Positions 1 to 5,966 of a stretch of DNA of 17,269 nucleotides are shown one piece after another. Both the position numbers and the translations under genes were made by a program. Position 1 is the first letter of the stretch. Every line of letters starts with the position of its first letter. The notes beneath the pieces were generated by a model. It saw only the letters and a program-made list of their open reading frames with translations, was not told where the DNA came from and made no database searches. The DNA comes from JACVRW01 sp034664005. Lineage in GTDB: Bacteria; Actinomycetota; Thermoleophilia; Solirubrobacterales; Thermoleophilaceae. The stretch spans positions 1-17,269 of the forward strand of contig JAXDIL010000202.1 in the NCBI GenBank assembly GCA_034664005.1, written 5' to 3'.

Positions 1-226
1 CAACCTGCCGCCCGACATGTTCACGGTGATGTTCGCGATCCCGCGGACGTCCGGCTGGATCGCGCAGTGGCTCGAGATGGTCGCAGATCCGGAGACGAAG
101 ATCGCGCGCCCGCGCCAGATCTACACCGGCTCGCGCGAGCAGGACTACGTGCCGATCGACTCGCGCGAGAAGCGCAGCGAGAAGCCCGTGGCTCCGACGA
201 ACCTGATCGACCCGCGCAAGCGCTAG
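1..226 (+). CDS. gltA: Citrate synthase, C-terminal fragment
   Basis: This is the last 74 codons of a gene that begins before the window; the reading frame starts at base 2. Citrate synthase condenses acetyl-CoA and oxaloacetate to citrate at the entry of the TCA cycle. The fragment matches the conserved end of the bacterial enzyme: an FTVMFAIPRTSGWIAQW block, corresponding to the FTVIFALARTVGWIAHW region of the E. coli protein with a substrate-binding arginine, then a KIARPRQIYTG block holding a second citrate-binding arginine, then a short variable tail ending in basic residues. The gene ends 8 bases before the stop of the convergent HD-domain gene. No terminator hairpin is obvious in that gap. 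I am confident of the family; whether it is the main citrate synthase or a 2-methylcitrate synthase paralogue cannot be settled from the tail alone. Confidence 0.93.
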   Translation, partial: NLPPDMFTVMFAIPRTSGWIAQWLEMVADPETKIARPRQIYTGSREQDYVPIDSREKRSEKPVAPTNLIDPRKR

Positions 227-234
227 GAAGCCCG

Positions 235-1020
235 TCAGATACGGAAGACCGGCACGAGCCGCTTCTCGTGCTCGGCCTCGATCTCGGCCACCACCTCCAC
301 GTGCTCCTCGATTCCGGAGCCGCGCAGCTTGGTGGCGAGCAGCTCGTCGATCTGGAACAGCCCGGCCGAGTTGTTCATCGCGATCTTGACCTGCACCGCC
401 TTCTCGTCCCCGGGCTCGATCGTCACGTCGTCGATCGCCGCGGCTGATACCGAGTGGATGTTCGGGCGGCGCGTCTCGAAGGGGATGCGCGAGCGGCCGC
501 TCGCCATGTCGAGCGCGTCCGCCACGCGCACGATGCCGGCCTCGATCGTCACCGGGTCGCCGGCGCGGCGGTGGCCGATCACCGCGTGCAGCGCCTCCGA
601 GATCACCACCGTGAGCTCGGGATCCTTGTAGATGCCGTCGAGCAGCTGCGGCATCCGGTCGGAGGCCAGGAACAGGCTGTACTGCTCGTGGTCCGTGCGG
701 TGGATCGACATGCCCGTGTCGTGAAAGAGGCAGGCCGCGGCGATCACGACCTCGGCGTCGCGAGCGTTCATCCCGTGCGCGGTCACCATCGCCGGCTCGA
801 CGCCGCCGCGGTTCAGCAGGCGAAACAGCCGCAGGGCGATGTTCACCACGATCTGGATGTGCACCCACGAGTGGTCCGACATGTCGCGGCGGTCCGCGTT
901 CACCTGCTGCATGTACCACCACGCGTGCAGGCGCCGGTCGCCGTTGGCGGCGTCGATCAGCGCCTCGAGCTTGCGGTTCCCGCGTGTGGGTGCGCGGATT
1001 TCGGTCAGCGGCAGGTCCAC
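235..1020 (-). CDS. HD-domain metal-dependent phosphohydrolase of unknown substrate
   Basis: A 261-residue soluble protein. HD-domain proteins use a His...His-Asp...Asp metal site to hydrolyse phosphomonoesters or phosphodiesters. The expected ligands are visible: His54 (in SDHSWVHIQIV), His100-Asp101 (in CLFHDTGMSIH) and Asp168 (in VRVADALD). Extra conserved histidines at 107, 111, 145 and 150 could complete a two-metal centre. After the HD core lies a segment beginning GRSRIPFE and a C-terminal alpha/beta region containing NNSAGLFQIDELL, which looks like a regulatory or dimerisation module. The start is GTG at 1020, supported by a GGAAGGG Shine-Dalgarno-like sequence about 9 bases upstream (bases 1030-1036 on the plus strand). 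It diverges from moaA with only 20 bases between starts. No signal peptide or membrane segment is seen. The substrate is unknown; the neighbours do not reveal it. Confidence 0.85.
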   Translation of the reverse strand: MDLPLTEIRAPTRGNRKLEALIDAANGDRRLHAWWYMQQVNADRRDMSDHSWVHIQIVVNIALRLFRLLNRGGVEPAMVTAHGMNARDAEVVIAAACLFHDTGMSIHRTDHEQYSLFLASDRMPQLLDGIYKDPELTVVISEALHAVIGHRRAGDPVTIEAGIVRVADALDMASGRSRIPFETRRPNIHSVSAAAIDDVTIEPGDEKAVQVKIAMNNSAGLFQIDELLATKLRGSGIEEHVEVVAEIEAEHEKRLVPVFRI

Positions 1021-1026
1021 TGCGGA

Positions 1027-1032
1027 TACCCT
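1027..1032 (+). promoter_or_regulatory. Candidate -10 box for leaderless moaA
   Basis: TACCCT fits the actinobacterial TANNNT -10 pattern and ends 8 bases before the GTG at 1041. This spacing would place transcription initiation at or next to the start codon. No Shine-Dalgarno sequence precedes that GTG. No good -35 is visible; the region 1003-1009 is only weakly similar. The box lies inside the 20-base gap shared with the divergent HD gene. Confidence 0.35.
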
Positions 1033-1040
1033 TCCACAAG

Positions 1041-2036
1041 GTGAGTGCCGAACCCCTCGTCGACGGCCACGGCCGGCTGATCTCGGACCTGCGCGTGTCT
1101 GTCACCGACCGCTGCAACTTCCGCTGCCAGTACTGCATGCCCGCGGACGGGCTGCCCTGGCTCGACCGGGACGAGATCCTGCGCTTCGAGGAGATCGAGC
1201 GGGTGGTGCGGGTGCTTGCCGGCATGGGCGTCACGGACGTGCGGCTCACGGGCGGCGAGCCACTGGTGCGGCGCGAGTTCCCGAGGCTCGCGTCGATGCT
1301 TGCGCGGGTGGAGGGCATCAGGGACCTCTCGCTCACCACGAACGGCTACCTGCTCGAGCGCGATGCGGCGGCGCTGGTCGACGCCGGGATCACGCGCGTG
1401 AACGTGTCGATCGACTCGCTCCAGCGCGACCGCTTCTTCCAGCTAACGCGGCGCGACTCGCTGCCGCAGGTGCTGCGCGGCCTCGAGGCGATCGGCGCTT
1501 TCCCCCAGGTGAGCCCGATCAAGGTGAACGCGGTGGCGTTGCGCGGGTTCACGGAGGAGGAGGCGCTGCCGTTCGCGGAATTCGCGCGCTCCACGAGCTA
1601 TCAGGTGCGCTTCATCGAGTTCATGCCGCTGGACGGCGACCACGCCTGGACGAGCGACCAGGTGCTGCCCGGCGACGAGATCCGCGCGATCATCGACCGC
1701 GTCCACCCGATCAAGGAGCTGCCGCGCGAGCCCCACTCCACGGCGCGCGTCTTCCGGTTCGCGGACGGCCAGGGCGAGATCGGCTTCATCAACCCGGTGT
1801 CCGAGCCCTTCTGCGCCGACTGCAACCGCATCCGGCTCACCGCCGACGGAAAGCTCCGGACCTGCCTCTTCTCGATCCACGAGACCGACCTGCGCGCCCC
1901 GCTGCGCGAGGGCGCCAGCGACGTGGACCTCGAGCGCATCATCCGCGACGCCGTCTGGCGCAAGGAGCTGAAGCACCACGTGGGCGAGCCCGGCTTCCGC
2001 CAGCCGCCCCGCACGATGTCCGCGATCGGTGGCTGA
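1041..2036 (+). CDS. moaA: GTP 3',8-cyclase MoaA (molybdenum cofactor biosynthesis)
   Basis: A radical-SAM enzyme of 331 residues, close to the usual ~330. MoaA converts GTP to 3',8-cyclo-7,8-dihydro-GTP, the first step of molybdopterin synthesis, with MoaC acting next. The N-terminal SAM-cluster motif is Cys25-x3-Cys29-x2-Cys32 in TDRCNFRCQYCMP. The second cluster is bound near the C-terminus by the Cys-x2-Cys...Cys set in FCADCNRIRLTADGKLRTC. The chain ends in Ile-Gly-Gly; this C-terminal double glycine is known to be needed for activity in the family. LTGGEPLVR and SIDSL are further family landmarks. I chose GTG 1041 because it puts the first cysteine at residue 25 (24 in E. coli); an ATG at 984 would overlap the HD gene. 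No other moa gene is in the window. The next gene overlaps its last 8 bases, suggesting an operon. Confidence 0.96.
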   Translation: MSAEPLVDGHGRLISDLRVSVTDRCNFRCQYCMPADGLPWLDRDEILRFEEIERVVRVLAGMGVTDVRLTGGEPLVRREFPRLASMLARVEGIRDLSLTTNGYLLERDAAALVDAGITRVNVSIDSLQRDRFFQLTRRDSLPQVLRGLEAIGAFPQVSPIKVNAVALRGFTEEEALPFAEFARSTSYQVRFIEFMPLDGDHAWTSDQVLPGDEIRAIIDRVHPIKELPREPHSTARVFRFADGQGEIGFINPVSEPFCADCNRIRLTADGKLRTCLFSIHETDLRAPLREGASDVDLERIIRDAVWRKELKHHVGEPGFRQPPRTMSAIGG

Positions 2037-2370
2037 TCGCTTCACGCTGACCGTCCGGACGGGCGCGAAGGTGCGGAAAGCGCAGCACCGAGAGCTCGGC
2101 GAGGCCCTGGAGCAGCTCGAGCAGGAGGGACGCGAACTCGAGCTGAGCGCCGACGGGCGGCCAGCGGGGGGCTCGGTCATCCGGCGGCTCGAGCCGGTGC
2201 AGATCGTGGTGGCGCGGCTGGAGCTGTCGGGGCCTGGCCGGCTGCGCGTGGGCGTGGACGTGCGCGGCGACGGGTCGAGCGAGGCCTTCACCGGGCGGCT
2301 GCGGCGGCGCGTCGTCGAGCAGCGCGACGGGGAGAGCGCGTACGGCGCGCTCCGAAGGGCGCTCTCATGA
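2029..2370 (+). CDS. Small protein of unknown function coupled to moaA
   Basis: I do not recognise this 113-residue protein. It begins with a GTG inside the end of moaA (8-base overlap) and ends in an ATGA overlap with the next gene, so translation of the three genes is probably coupled. The sequence starts with a basic beta-like stretch (RFTLTVRTGAKVRKAQ), continues with an acidic amphipathic helix (GEALEQLEQEGRELE, about residues 24-38), then an arginine-rich beta-strand region (VIRRLEPVQIVVARLELSG and LRVGVDVRGDG), and ends in a basic helix. There are no cysteines, no signal peptide and no membrane segment, so it is likely cytosolic. Strong third-position GC bias and tight packing support it as real. 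A role connected to molybdenum cofactor is only a guess from position. Confidence 0.75.
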   Translation: MADRFTLTVRTGAKVRKAQHRELGEALEQLEQEGRELELSADGRPAGGSVIRRLEPVQIVVARLELSGPGRLRVGVDVRGDGSSEAFTGRLRRRVVEQRDGESAYGALRRALS

Positions 2371-2669
2371 GCGGGCGAGGCGGGCGCTGGCGGGTGCCGC
2401 TGCCCGAGGGCGCCCAGCCTCCCTTCCAGGTCTTCGTGAACGGGGTGGCGCAGGAGCCCGGGCGCGACTACGAGCTCGTCGGCCGCGAGCTGCTGTTCGA
2501 CCGCCCGCTCGAGAAGGAGCGGCTCAGCAAGGGCAAGTGGACCGCCATCTTCTTCGGCCTCTGGGGCTACTACGGGAAGAACGATTCCGTGGACGTCCAC
2601 TACCGCGTGGGCGGACAGGACGCGGTGGCGACAGGACTGGAGATCGTCCCGCCCGTGGAGGATCGATAG
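2367..2669 (+). CDS. Conserved hypothetical protein, beta-rich, about 100 residues
   Basis: The ATG lies in an ATGA overlap with the stop of the preceding gene. The protein is 100 residues with no signal peptide or membrane helix. A core reading PPFQVFVNGVAQEPGRDYEL followed by RELLFDRPL resembles the short 'VNG-x-x-Q-x-x-G-x-D-Y' beta-hairpin pattern seen in small actinobacterial hypothetical proteins and also in some phage structural proteins; no other phage gene is nearby, so I do not favour a phage origin. An aromatic patch (KWTAIFFGLWGYYGKNDSVDVHY, residues about 57-79) follows and could form a hydrophobic surface or peripheral membrane contact. Function unknown. It is the last gene of the apparent moaA operon; 56 bases separate it from the next gene. 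Confidence 0.75.
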   Translation: MSGRGGRWRVPLPEGAQPPFQVFVNGVAQEPGRDYELVGRELLFDRPLEKERLSKGKWTAIFFGLWGYYGKNDSVDVHYRVGGQDAVATGLEIVPPVEDR

Positions 2670-2688
2670 CTCAATAAGTCCTCTCTAC

Positions 2689-2718
2689 TTGACATCCGTC
2701 TCGACCGGTTGCGAGGAT
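2689..2718 (+). promoter_or_regulatory. Candidate promoter for the NHL gene
   Basis: A perfect TTGACA (-35 consensus) lies at 2689-2694 in a short, relatively AT-richer gap. The only -10-like hexamer at acceptable distance is GAGGAT at 2713-2718 (18-base spacer), which matches poorly and coincides with the ribosome binding site. I report it as a possibility because the -35 is exact and the gap follows the end of an operon. Confidence 0.3.
2713..2717 (+). promoter_or_regulatory. Ribosome binding site of the NHL gene
   Basis: GAGGA with 8 bases to the ATG at 2726. It supports that start over the out-of-frame ATG at 2709. It is one of the few clear Shine-Dalgarno sequences in the window. Confidence 0.6.
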
Positions 2719-2725
2719 CGCTGCG

Positions 2726-4036
2726 ATGCGATCGCACCCAATCACCCGGCGAGGGTTCATGTGCGGCGGCGCAGCGATGGTCGTACTGCTGTCGGTTCCG
2801 CTCGCCGGCTCGGTGGCCAGCGCTCGGGCGGAGCTCACGGTGGTCGAGCGGCTCCACACGCGCACGGTTCTTCCGGCGAGTGTCGTCGACCTTGCAACCA
2901 GCGAGGGAGGCACCTTCTATGTGCTCGCAGGGGCGCGTGTCGTGAAGCTGAGCCGCCAGGGTGCGGTGCTTGGGAGTTGGGGCAACCCCGACGCGATGTC
3001 GGAGAGCTCTGCGGCCGGTGAGTTTTCGCGGCCGCAACAACTGGCCCTGGGCGAGGACGGGAGCGTCTACGTGGCCGACTTCGGCAGCCGTCGCGTTCAG
3101 CGCTTCTCTGCCGACGGCGCGCTGCTCGGAATGTGGGGGGCGAGCGGGCCGGATGCGTTCGATGAAGTCGGTCCGCTGGGGGTCGCTACCGACGCCACGG
3201 GGACCGTCTTCTCCGGCGATCGCACCCGCGGGGTGATGCGGTTCGACGCCGGTGGCGCCTTCACGGGTTCCATAGCCGGTTCCGTCGCAGGACACATGGC
3301 GGCCGACGATGGCGGGTTTCTGTACGTGGCGATTGCTCACGGGCTGATGAGATACGCCACTGACGGCAGCACCCGGCAAGCGCTGCCGAGGCTCCGCTTC
3401 TACGGCGGCTCGCCGGCAGACGTCACGGTGGATGGCTCTGGCGCGGTCTGGGCGACCGATCCAGGCGCCGAGCGAGTCGTGCGAGGCGACATGGGCGACG
3501 GGTTCGGAAGGCTGCTCGGCGAGTGTGGGGGCGGCAACCCCGGGGCCGTCGACGATCCCCAGGCGGTTGCACGCGCTGGTGACAACGACGTCTGGGTCGC
3601 GAACTCGAATGACCTGGTCCGCATCGGCGAGCGCGTAGATCCCGCGCACCCCTGCGACCGGATCGCCCCGCGGCTGGGCTTCCTGCGACGCCCGGCGAGG
3701 ACGACCACACGCCGGAGGTTTCGCTCGGCGAGACGAAGCCCAGTCGTGACGCTGACGAGTTCCGAGCCGGGCCGAATCGCGATCCGGTTGGTGGCGGTAA
3801 AGCAGCCGCGTCGCGGCCACTGCCAGACCGCGCCGCTCGTCTTCCCGGGCTGCCTGAGACGGGTTGCGGGCGCGTACTGGTCCGCTGTCGAGCCGAACGC
3901 CGGCGCGGCGGTGCGCATCCGCTTACGCGCCGGACGCAAACTCGCGCCAGGCACCTACTTCCTGCGTGTTTCCGCCGCTGACGCGGTCGGAAACCGGGCG
4001 CGCCCCGTCTTCCGGAGGCTGAAGATACAACCTTGA
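2726..4036 (+). CDS. Tat-exported NHL-repeat beta-propeller protein
   Basis: A 436-residue protein with a twin-arginine signal: TRRGFM at residues 7-12, a hydrophobic stretch (AAMVVLLSVPLAGSVA) and a likely cleavage site in ASARA near residue 35. The body (about residues 45-300) holds around six NHL blades; the clearest reads FSRPQQLALGEDGSVYVADFG followed by RRVQRFSADG. NHL propellers bind proteins, sugars or nucleic acids, and secreted ones are common in Thermoleophilia. After an Arg/Pro-rich linker (about 310-335), an Ig/fibronectin-like domain with the pattern GTYFLRVSAADAVGNRARP ends the chain. The predicted location is outside the membrane. Codon use is less GC-biased than in neighbouring genes (more third-position T and A), suggesting a faster-evolving or acquired gene. 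No catalytic residues are recognisable. It stops inside the palindrome upstream of metF. Confidence 0.82.
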   Translation: MRSHPITRRGFMCGGAAMVVLLSVPLAGSVASARAELTVVERLHTRTVLPASVVDLATSEGGTFYVLAGARVVKLSRQGAVLGSWGNPDAMSESSAAGEFSRPQQLALGEDGSVYVADFGSRRVQRFSADGALLGMWGASGPDAFDEVGPLGVATDATGTVFSGDRTRGVMRFDAGGAFTGSIAGSVAGHMAADDGGFLYVAIAHGLMRYATDGSTRQALPRLRFYGGSPADVTVDGSGAVWATDPGAERVVRGDMGDGFGRLLGECGGGNPGAVDDPQAVARAGDNDVWVANSNDLVRIGERVDPAHPCDRIAPRLGFLRRPARTTTRRRFRSARRSPVVTLTSSEPGRIAIRLVAVKQPRRGHCQTAPLVFPGCLRRVAGAYWSAVEPNAGAAVRIRLRAGRKLAPGTYFLRVSAADAVGNRARPVFRRLKIQP

Positions 4037-4050
4037 CACGATCGTGTTAA
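4033..4050 (+). promoter_or_regulatory. 18-base palindromic operator upstream of metF
   Basis: TTGACACGATCGTGTTAA is self-complementary at 16 of 18 positions (one mismatched pair, the third base from each end). It sits 10 bases before the metF ATG, overlaps the last codon and stop of the NHL gene, contains a TTGACA hexamer and touches a -10 box. Size and symmetry are typical of operators for dimeric helix-turn-helix regulators of the TetR type. The regulator is not encoded in the window. Confidence 0.6.
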
Positions 4051-4053
4051 GGT
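4048..4053 (+). promoter_or_regulatory. -10 box for leaderless metF
   Basis: TAAGGT fits TANNNT and ends 7 bases before ATG 4061, so transcription would start at or beside the initiation codon. There is no Shine-Dalgarno sequence between it and the ATG. The TTGACA at 4033 is only 9 bases upstream, too close to serve as its -35, so the palindrome is better read as an operator covering the promoter. Confidence 0.5.
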
Positions 4054-4060
4054 CTGTTCC

Positions 4061-4957
4061 ATGCGGATCGCGGAACTGCTCGAGCGGCAGCGGCCGGTTT
4101 TCTCGTTCGAGTTCTTTCCCCCGAAGACCGACGAGGGCCAGGAGACGCTCCGGAACACGCTCGAGGTCCTGAAGGACGACCGGCCCGACTACGTGTCCGT
4201 GACCTACGGGGCCGGGGGGACCACCCGCAACCGCACCGTCGAGATCACGAAGACGATCAAGAGCGACTTCGGCATCGAGGCGATGGCGCACCTGTCCTGT
4301 GTGGGCGAGCCGCGCGAGCGCCTCGTCGAGCTGCTCGAGGAGATCCAGGCGGCCGGGGTCAAGAACGTGCTCGCGCTGCGCGGCGACCCGCCGCGCGGCG
4401 AGGCGAAGTGGGAGCCCCATCCCGGCGGCCTGTCCTACTCGGTCGAGCTGATCAGGCTGATCCGCGAGCGCTTCGACTTCTGCGTCGGCGCCGCCGGCTT
4501 CCCCGAGATCCACCTCGACGCGCCGGACCGCGCCAGCGACCTTCGCTACGCCAAGGAGAAGGTCGACGCGGGCGCCGAATTCCTGATCACGCAGCTCTTC
4601 TTCGACAACGAGGCCTACTTCGAGTACGTCGAGGACGCGCGCGCGGTGGGCATCGAGGTGCCGATCATCCCGGGCATCATGCCGATCACGAACTACGGCC
4701 AGATCCACCGCTTCACGGAGATGTGCGGCGCGACGATCCCGGAGGCGCTCGAGCGGCAGCTGAACGGGCGCGCCGACGACCCGGAAGCGGTTGCGGAGCT
4801 CGGGGTCGCTTACGCGACGCTCCAGTGCTCCGATCTCCTGGCGCGAGGCGCGCCCGGAGTTCACTTCTACACCCTGAATCGCTCCACGGCAACGCGGGCG
4901 ATCCTGGCCGCGCTGCGCGCGGCGCACCCCTGGACGCGCGCGAAGGCCGCGGTCTAG
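4061..4957 (+). CDS. metF: 5,10-methylenetetrahydrofolate reductase
   Basis: A 298-residue protein, the usual length for bacterial MetF (about 296). It reduces 5,10-methylene-THF to 5-methyl-THF with FAD, supplying the methyl group for methionine synthesis in the cytosol. Family landmarks appear in order along a TIM barrel: FSFEFFPPKT with the catalytic Glu17, SVTYGAGGTTR, AHLSCVG, NVLALRGDPP, CVGAAGFPEIH, FLITQLFFDN, PIIPGIMPITNYGQ and a final GVHFYTLNRS. There is no C-terminal SAM-binding regulatory domain, as expected for the bacterial form. The start is the ATG directly after a -10 box and palindrome, implying a leaderless and regulated transcript. The gene converges with the MBL-fold gene 7 bases away, with a hairpin across both stops. 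No methionine synthase lies in the window. Confidence 0.97.
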   Translation: MRIAELLERQRPVFSFEFFPPKTDEGQETLRNTLEVLKDDRPDYVSVTYGAGGTTRNRTVEITKTIKSDFGIEAMAHLSCVGEPRERLVELLEEIQAAGVKNVLALRGDPPRGEAKWEPHPGGLSYSVELIRLIRERFDFCVGAAGFPEIHLDAPDRASDLRYAKEKVDAGAEFLITQLFFDNEAYFEYVEDARAVGIEVPIIPGIMPITNYGQIHRFTEMCGATIPEALERQLNGRADDPEAVAELGVAYATLQCSDLLARGAPGVHFYTLNRSTATRAILAALRAAHPWTRAKAAV

Positions 4958-4973
4958 CGCCGCGCTAGCCCGC
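4949..4973. terminator. Hairpin across convergent stops (possible bidirectional terminator)
   Basis: Two 11-base arms (GCGGTCTAGCG and CGCTAGCCCGC) with one mismatched pair and a 3-base loop (CCG) span the stop codons of both metF and the convergent MBL gene. The stem is GC-rich but no T-tract follows on either strand, so it would be a U-less terminator, a type proposed for actinobacteria. Part of the symmetry arises because TAG stops face each other as CTAG. Confidence 0.4.
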
Positions 4974-5966
4974 CAGCCGCCAGCGCTCCGGATCCTCGCC
5001 CTCGACCCGCTCCACCTCGCCGCGCAGCTCCATGTGGCTCAGGTAGCAGAGCGCCTCGGTCAGTCCCCAGCCGATCATCAGCGGCTTTGGCAGGTCCACG
5101 TCCGCCCACATCTCCGGGACGATGTCGAAGGCCGTGCGCGGGCCGGCGGCGAGCGCCGCCCTGATCCGCTCCATGCGCTCCTCGATCGTCCTGCGGTTCT
5201 CCGCGGCGAGCGCCCGCGCGTTCCGCACCGGGCGCCCGTGGCCGGCCAGCACGAGACCCACCTCGAGGCCGTCGACCACGTCGAGGCTCGCGAGGAACTC
5301 GCCGGCCGGGTCGGGCGAGTAGCCGTAGTCGTAGTAGAGCGAGACGCGGCCGAGCAGGTGGTCGCCCGACAGCAGCAGGCCGCGCTCCGGCTGATGGAGC
5401 ACGACATGCGAGGGCGCATGCCCGGGCGTCTCGTGGACCTGCCACGTGCCGAGGTCGGTTTCGACCTCCACGCCGGGCACGAGCGCGCGGTCCGGCAGCA
5501 CGATCTCCGCGATCCCGAACTTGTCGTCGCCGCGCGCCTCGCGGTAGGCGGCCAGCGTGTCGGCCGGCACACCCGACTGGCGCGCGATCTCGAAGCGCCG
5601 CTCGAAGGCGCGCTTCGGGTTCTCGGCGGCCTTCGTCATGTGCGCATGGTTCGGATGCATCCACAGCTCCGACCCGCTTCGCTCCATGATCGGCGCCGCC
5701 TGGCCGTAGTGGTCCGAGTGCGCGTGCGTGCAGACCACCAGCCGCACATGCTCCACGCGCAGCCCGGCCTGGCCCAGCGCCAGCTCGAGCTGGCGCATCG
5801 AGCCCGGCTCGTGCAGGCCGGTGTCCACGAGCACGACCCCGTCGCCCGCCGCGATCGCGTACGCATTGCCGTGCGGCACACCCGGCCACGGCAGCGGCAG
5901 GCGCAGCCGCCAGAGCCCTGGCAGCACGCGGTCGGCGCGGGCCAGTTCGCGTCGTCGAGCTGTCAC
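4965..5966 (-). CDS. MBL-fold metallohydrolase, LACTB2-like
   Basis: A 333-residue cytosolic metallo-beta-lactamase-fold protein. The zinc-binding motif His81-x-His83-x-Asp85-His86 is visible in CTHAHSDHYG. It is preceded by the VLVDTGLH strand and followed by the later ligands in ETPGHAPSHVV, LLSGDHLLG and LAGHGRPV. The last ~80 residues form an additional helical, probably winged-helix domain, as in the LACTB2/glyoxalase II-like branch, whose members act on thioesters or as nucleases. The start is a GTG whose last two bases overlap the stop of the upstream FAD-oxidase gene (GTGA), so the two are translationally coupled. The substrate cannot be deduced. The coupling suggests one pathway with the oxidase, perhaps hydrolysis of a lipid or thioester intermediate (inference). 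Confidence 0.9.
   Translation of the reverse strand: MTARRRELARADRVLPGLWRLRLPLPWPGVPHGNAYAIAAGDGVVLVDTGLHEPGSMRQLELALGQAGLRVEHVRLVVCTHAHSDHYGQAAPIMERSGSELWMHPNHAHMTKAAENPKRAFERRFEIARQSGVPADTLAAYREARGDDKFGIAEIVLPDRALVPGVEVETDLGTWQVHETPGHAPSHVVLHQPERGLLLSGDHLLGRVSLYYDYGYSPDPAGEFLASLDVVDGLEVGLVLAGHGRPVRNARALAAENRRTIEERMERIRAALAAGPRTAFDIVPEMWADVDLPKPLMIGWGLTEALCYLSHMELRGEVERVEGEDPERWRLAG

Noticed and set aside
454..1044. 196-residue plus-strand frame opposite the HD gene
   Set aside because: His/Arg/Val-rich antisense shadow; the minus strand carries a complete HD domain.
839..2050. 403-residue plus-strand frame overlapping moaA
   Set aside because: Arg/Ala/Pro-rich composition of a shadow frame; moaA in the same DNA has all radical-SAM motifs.
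2367..2669. Phage structural protein reading of the VNG-x-x-Q-x-x-G-x-D-Y hairpin
   Set aside because: No other phage-like gene, integrase or att-like repeat nearby, and the gene is locked into the moaA operon by an ATGA overlap.
2600..3820. 406-residue minus-strand frame opposite the NHL gene
   Set aside because: No domain, shadow-like composition; the plus strand has a Tat signal and NHL blades.
4033..4038. TTGACA as a -35 box for metF
   Set aside because: Only 9 bases separate it from the TAAGGT box, far below the usual 16-18. It is better explained as part of the palindrome.
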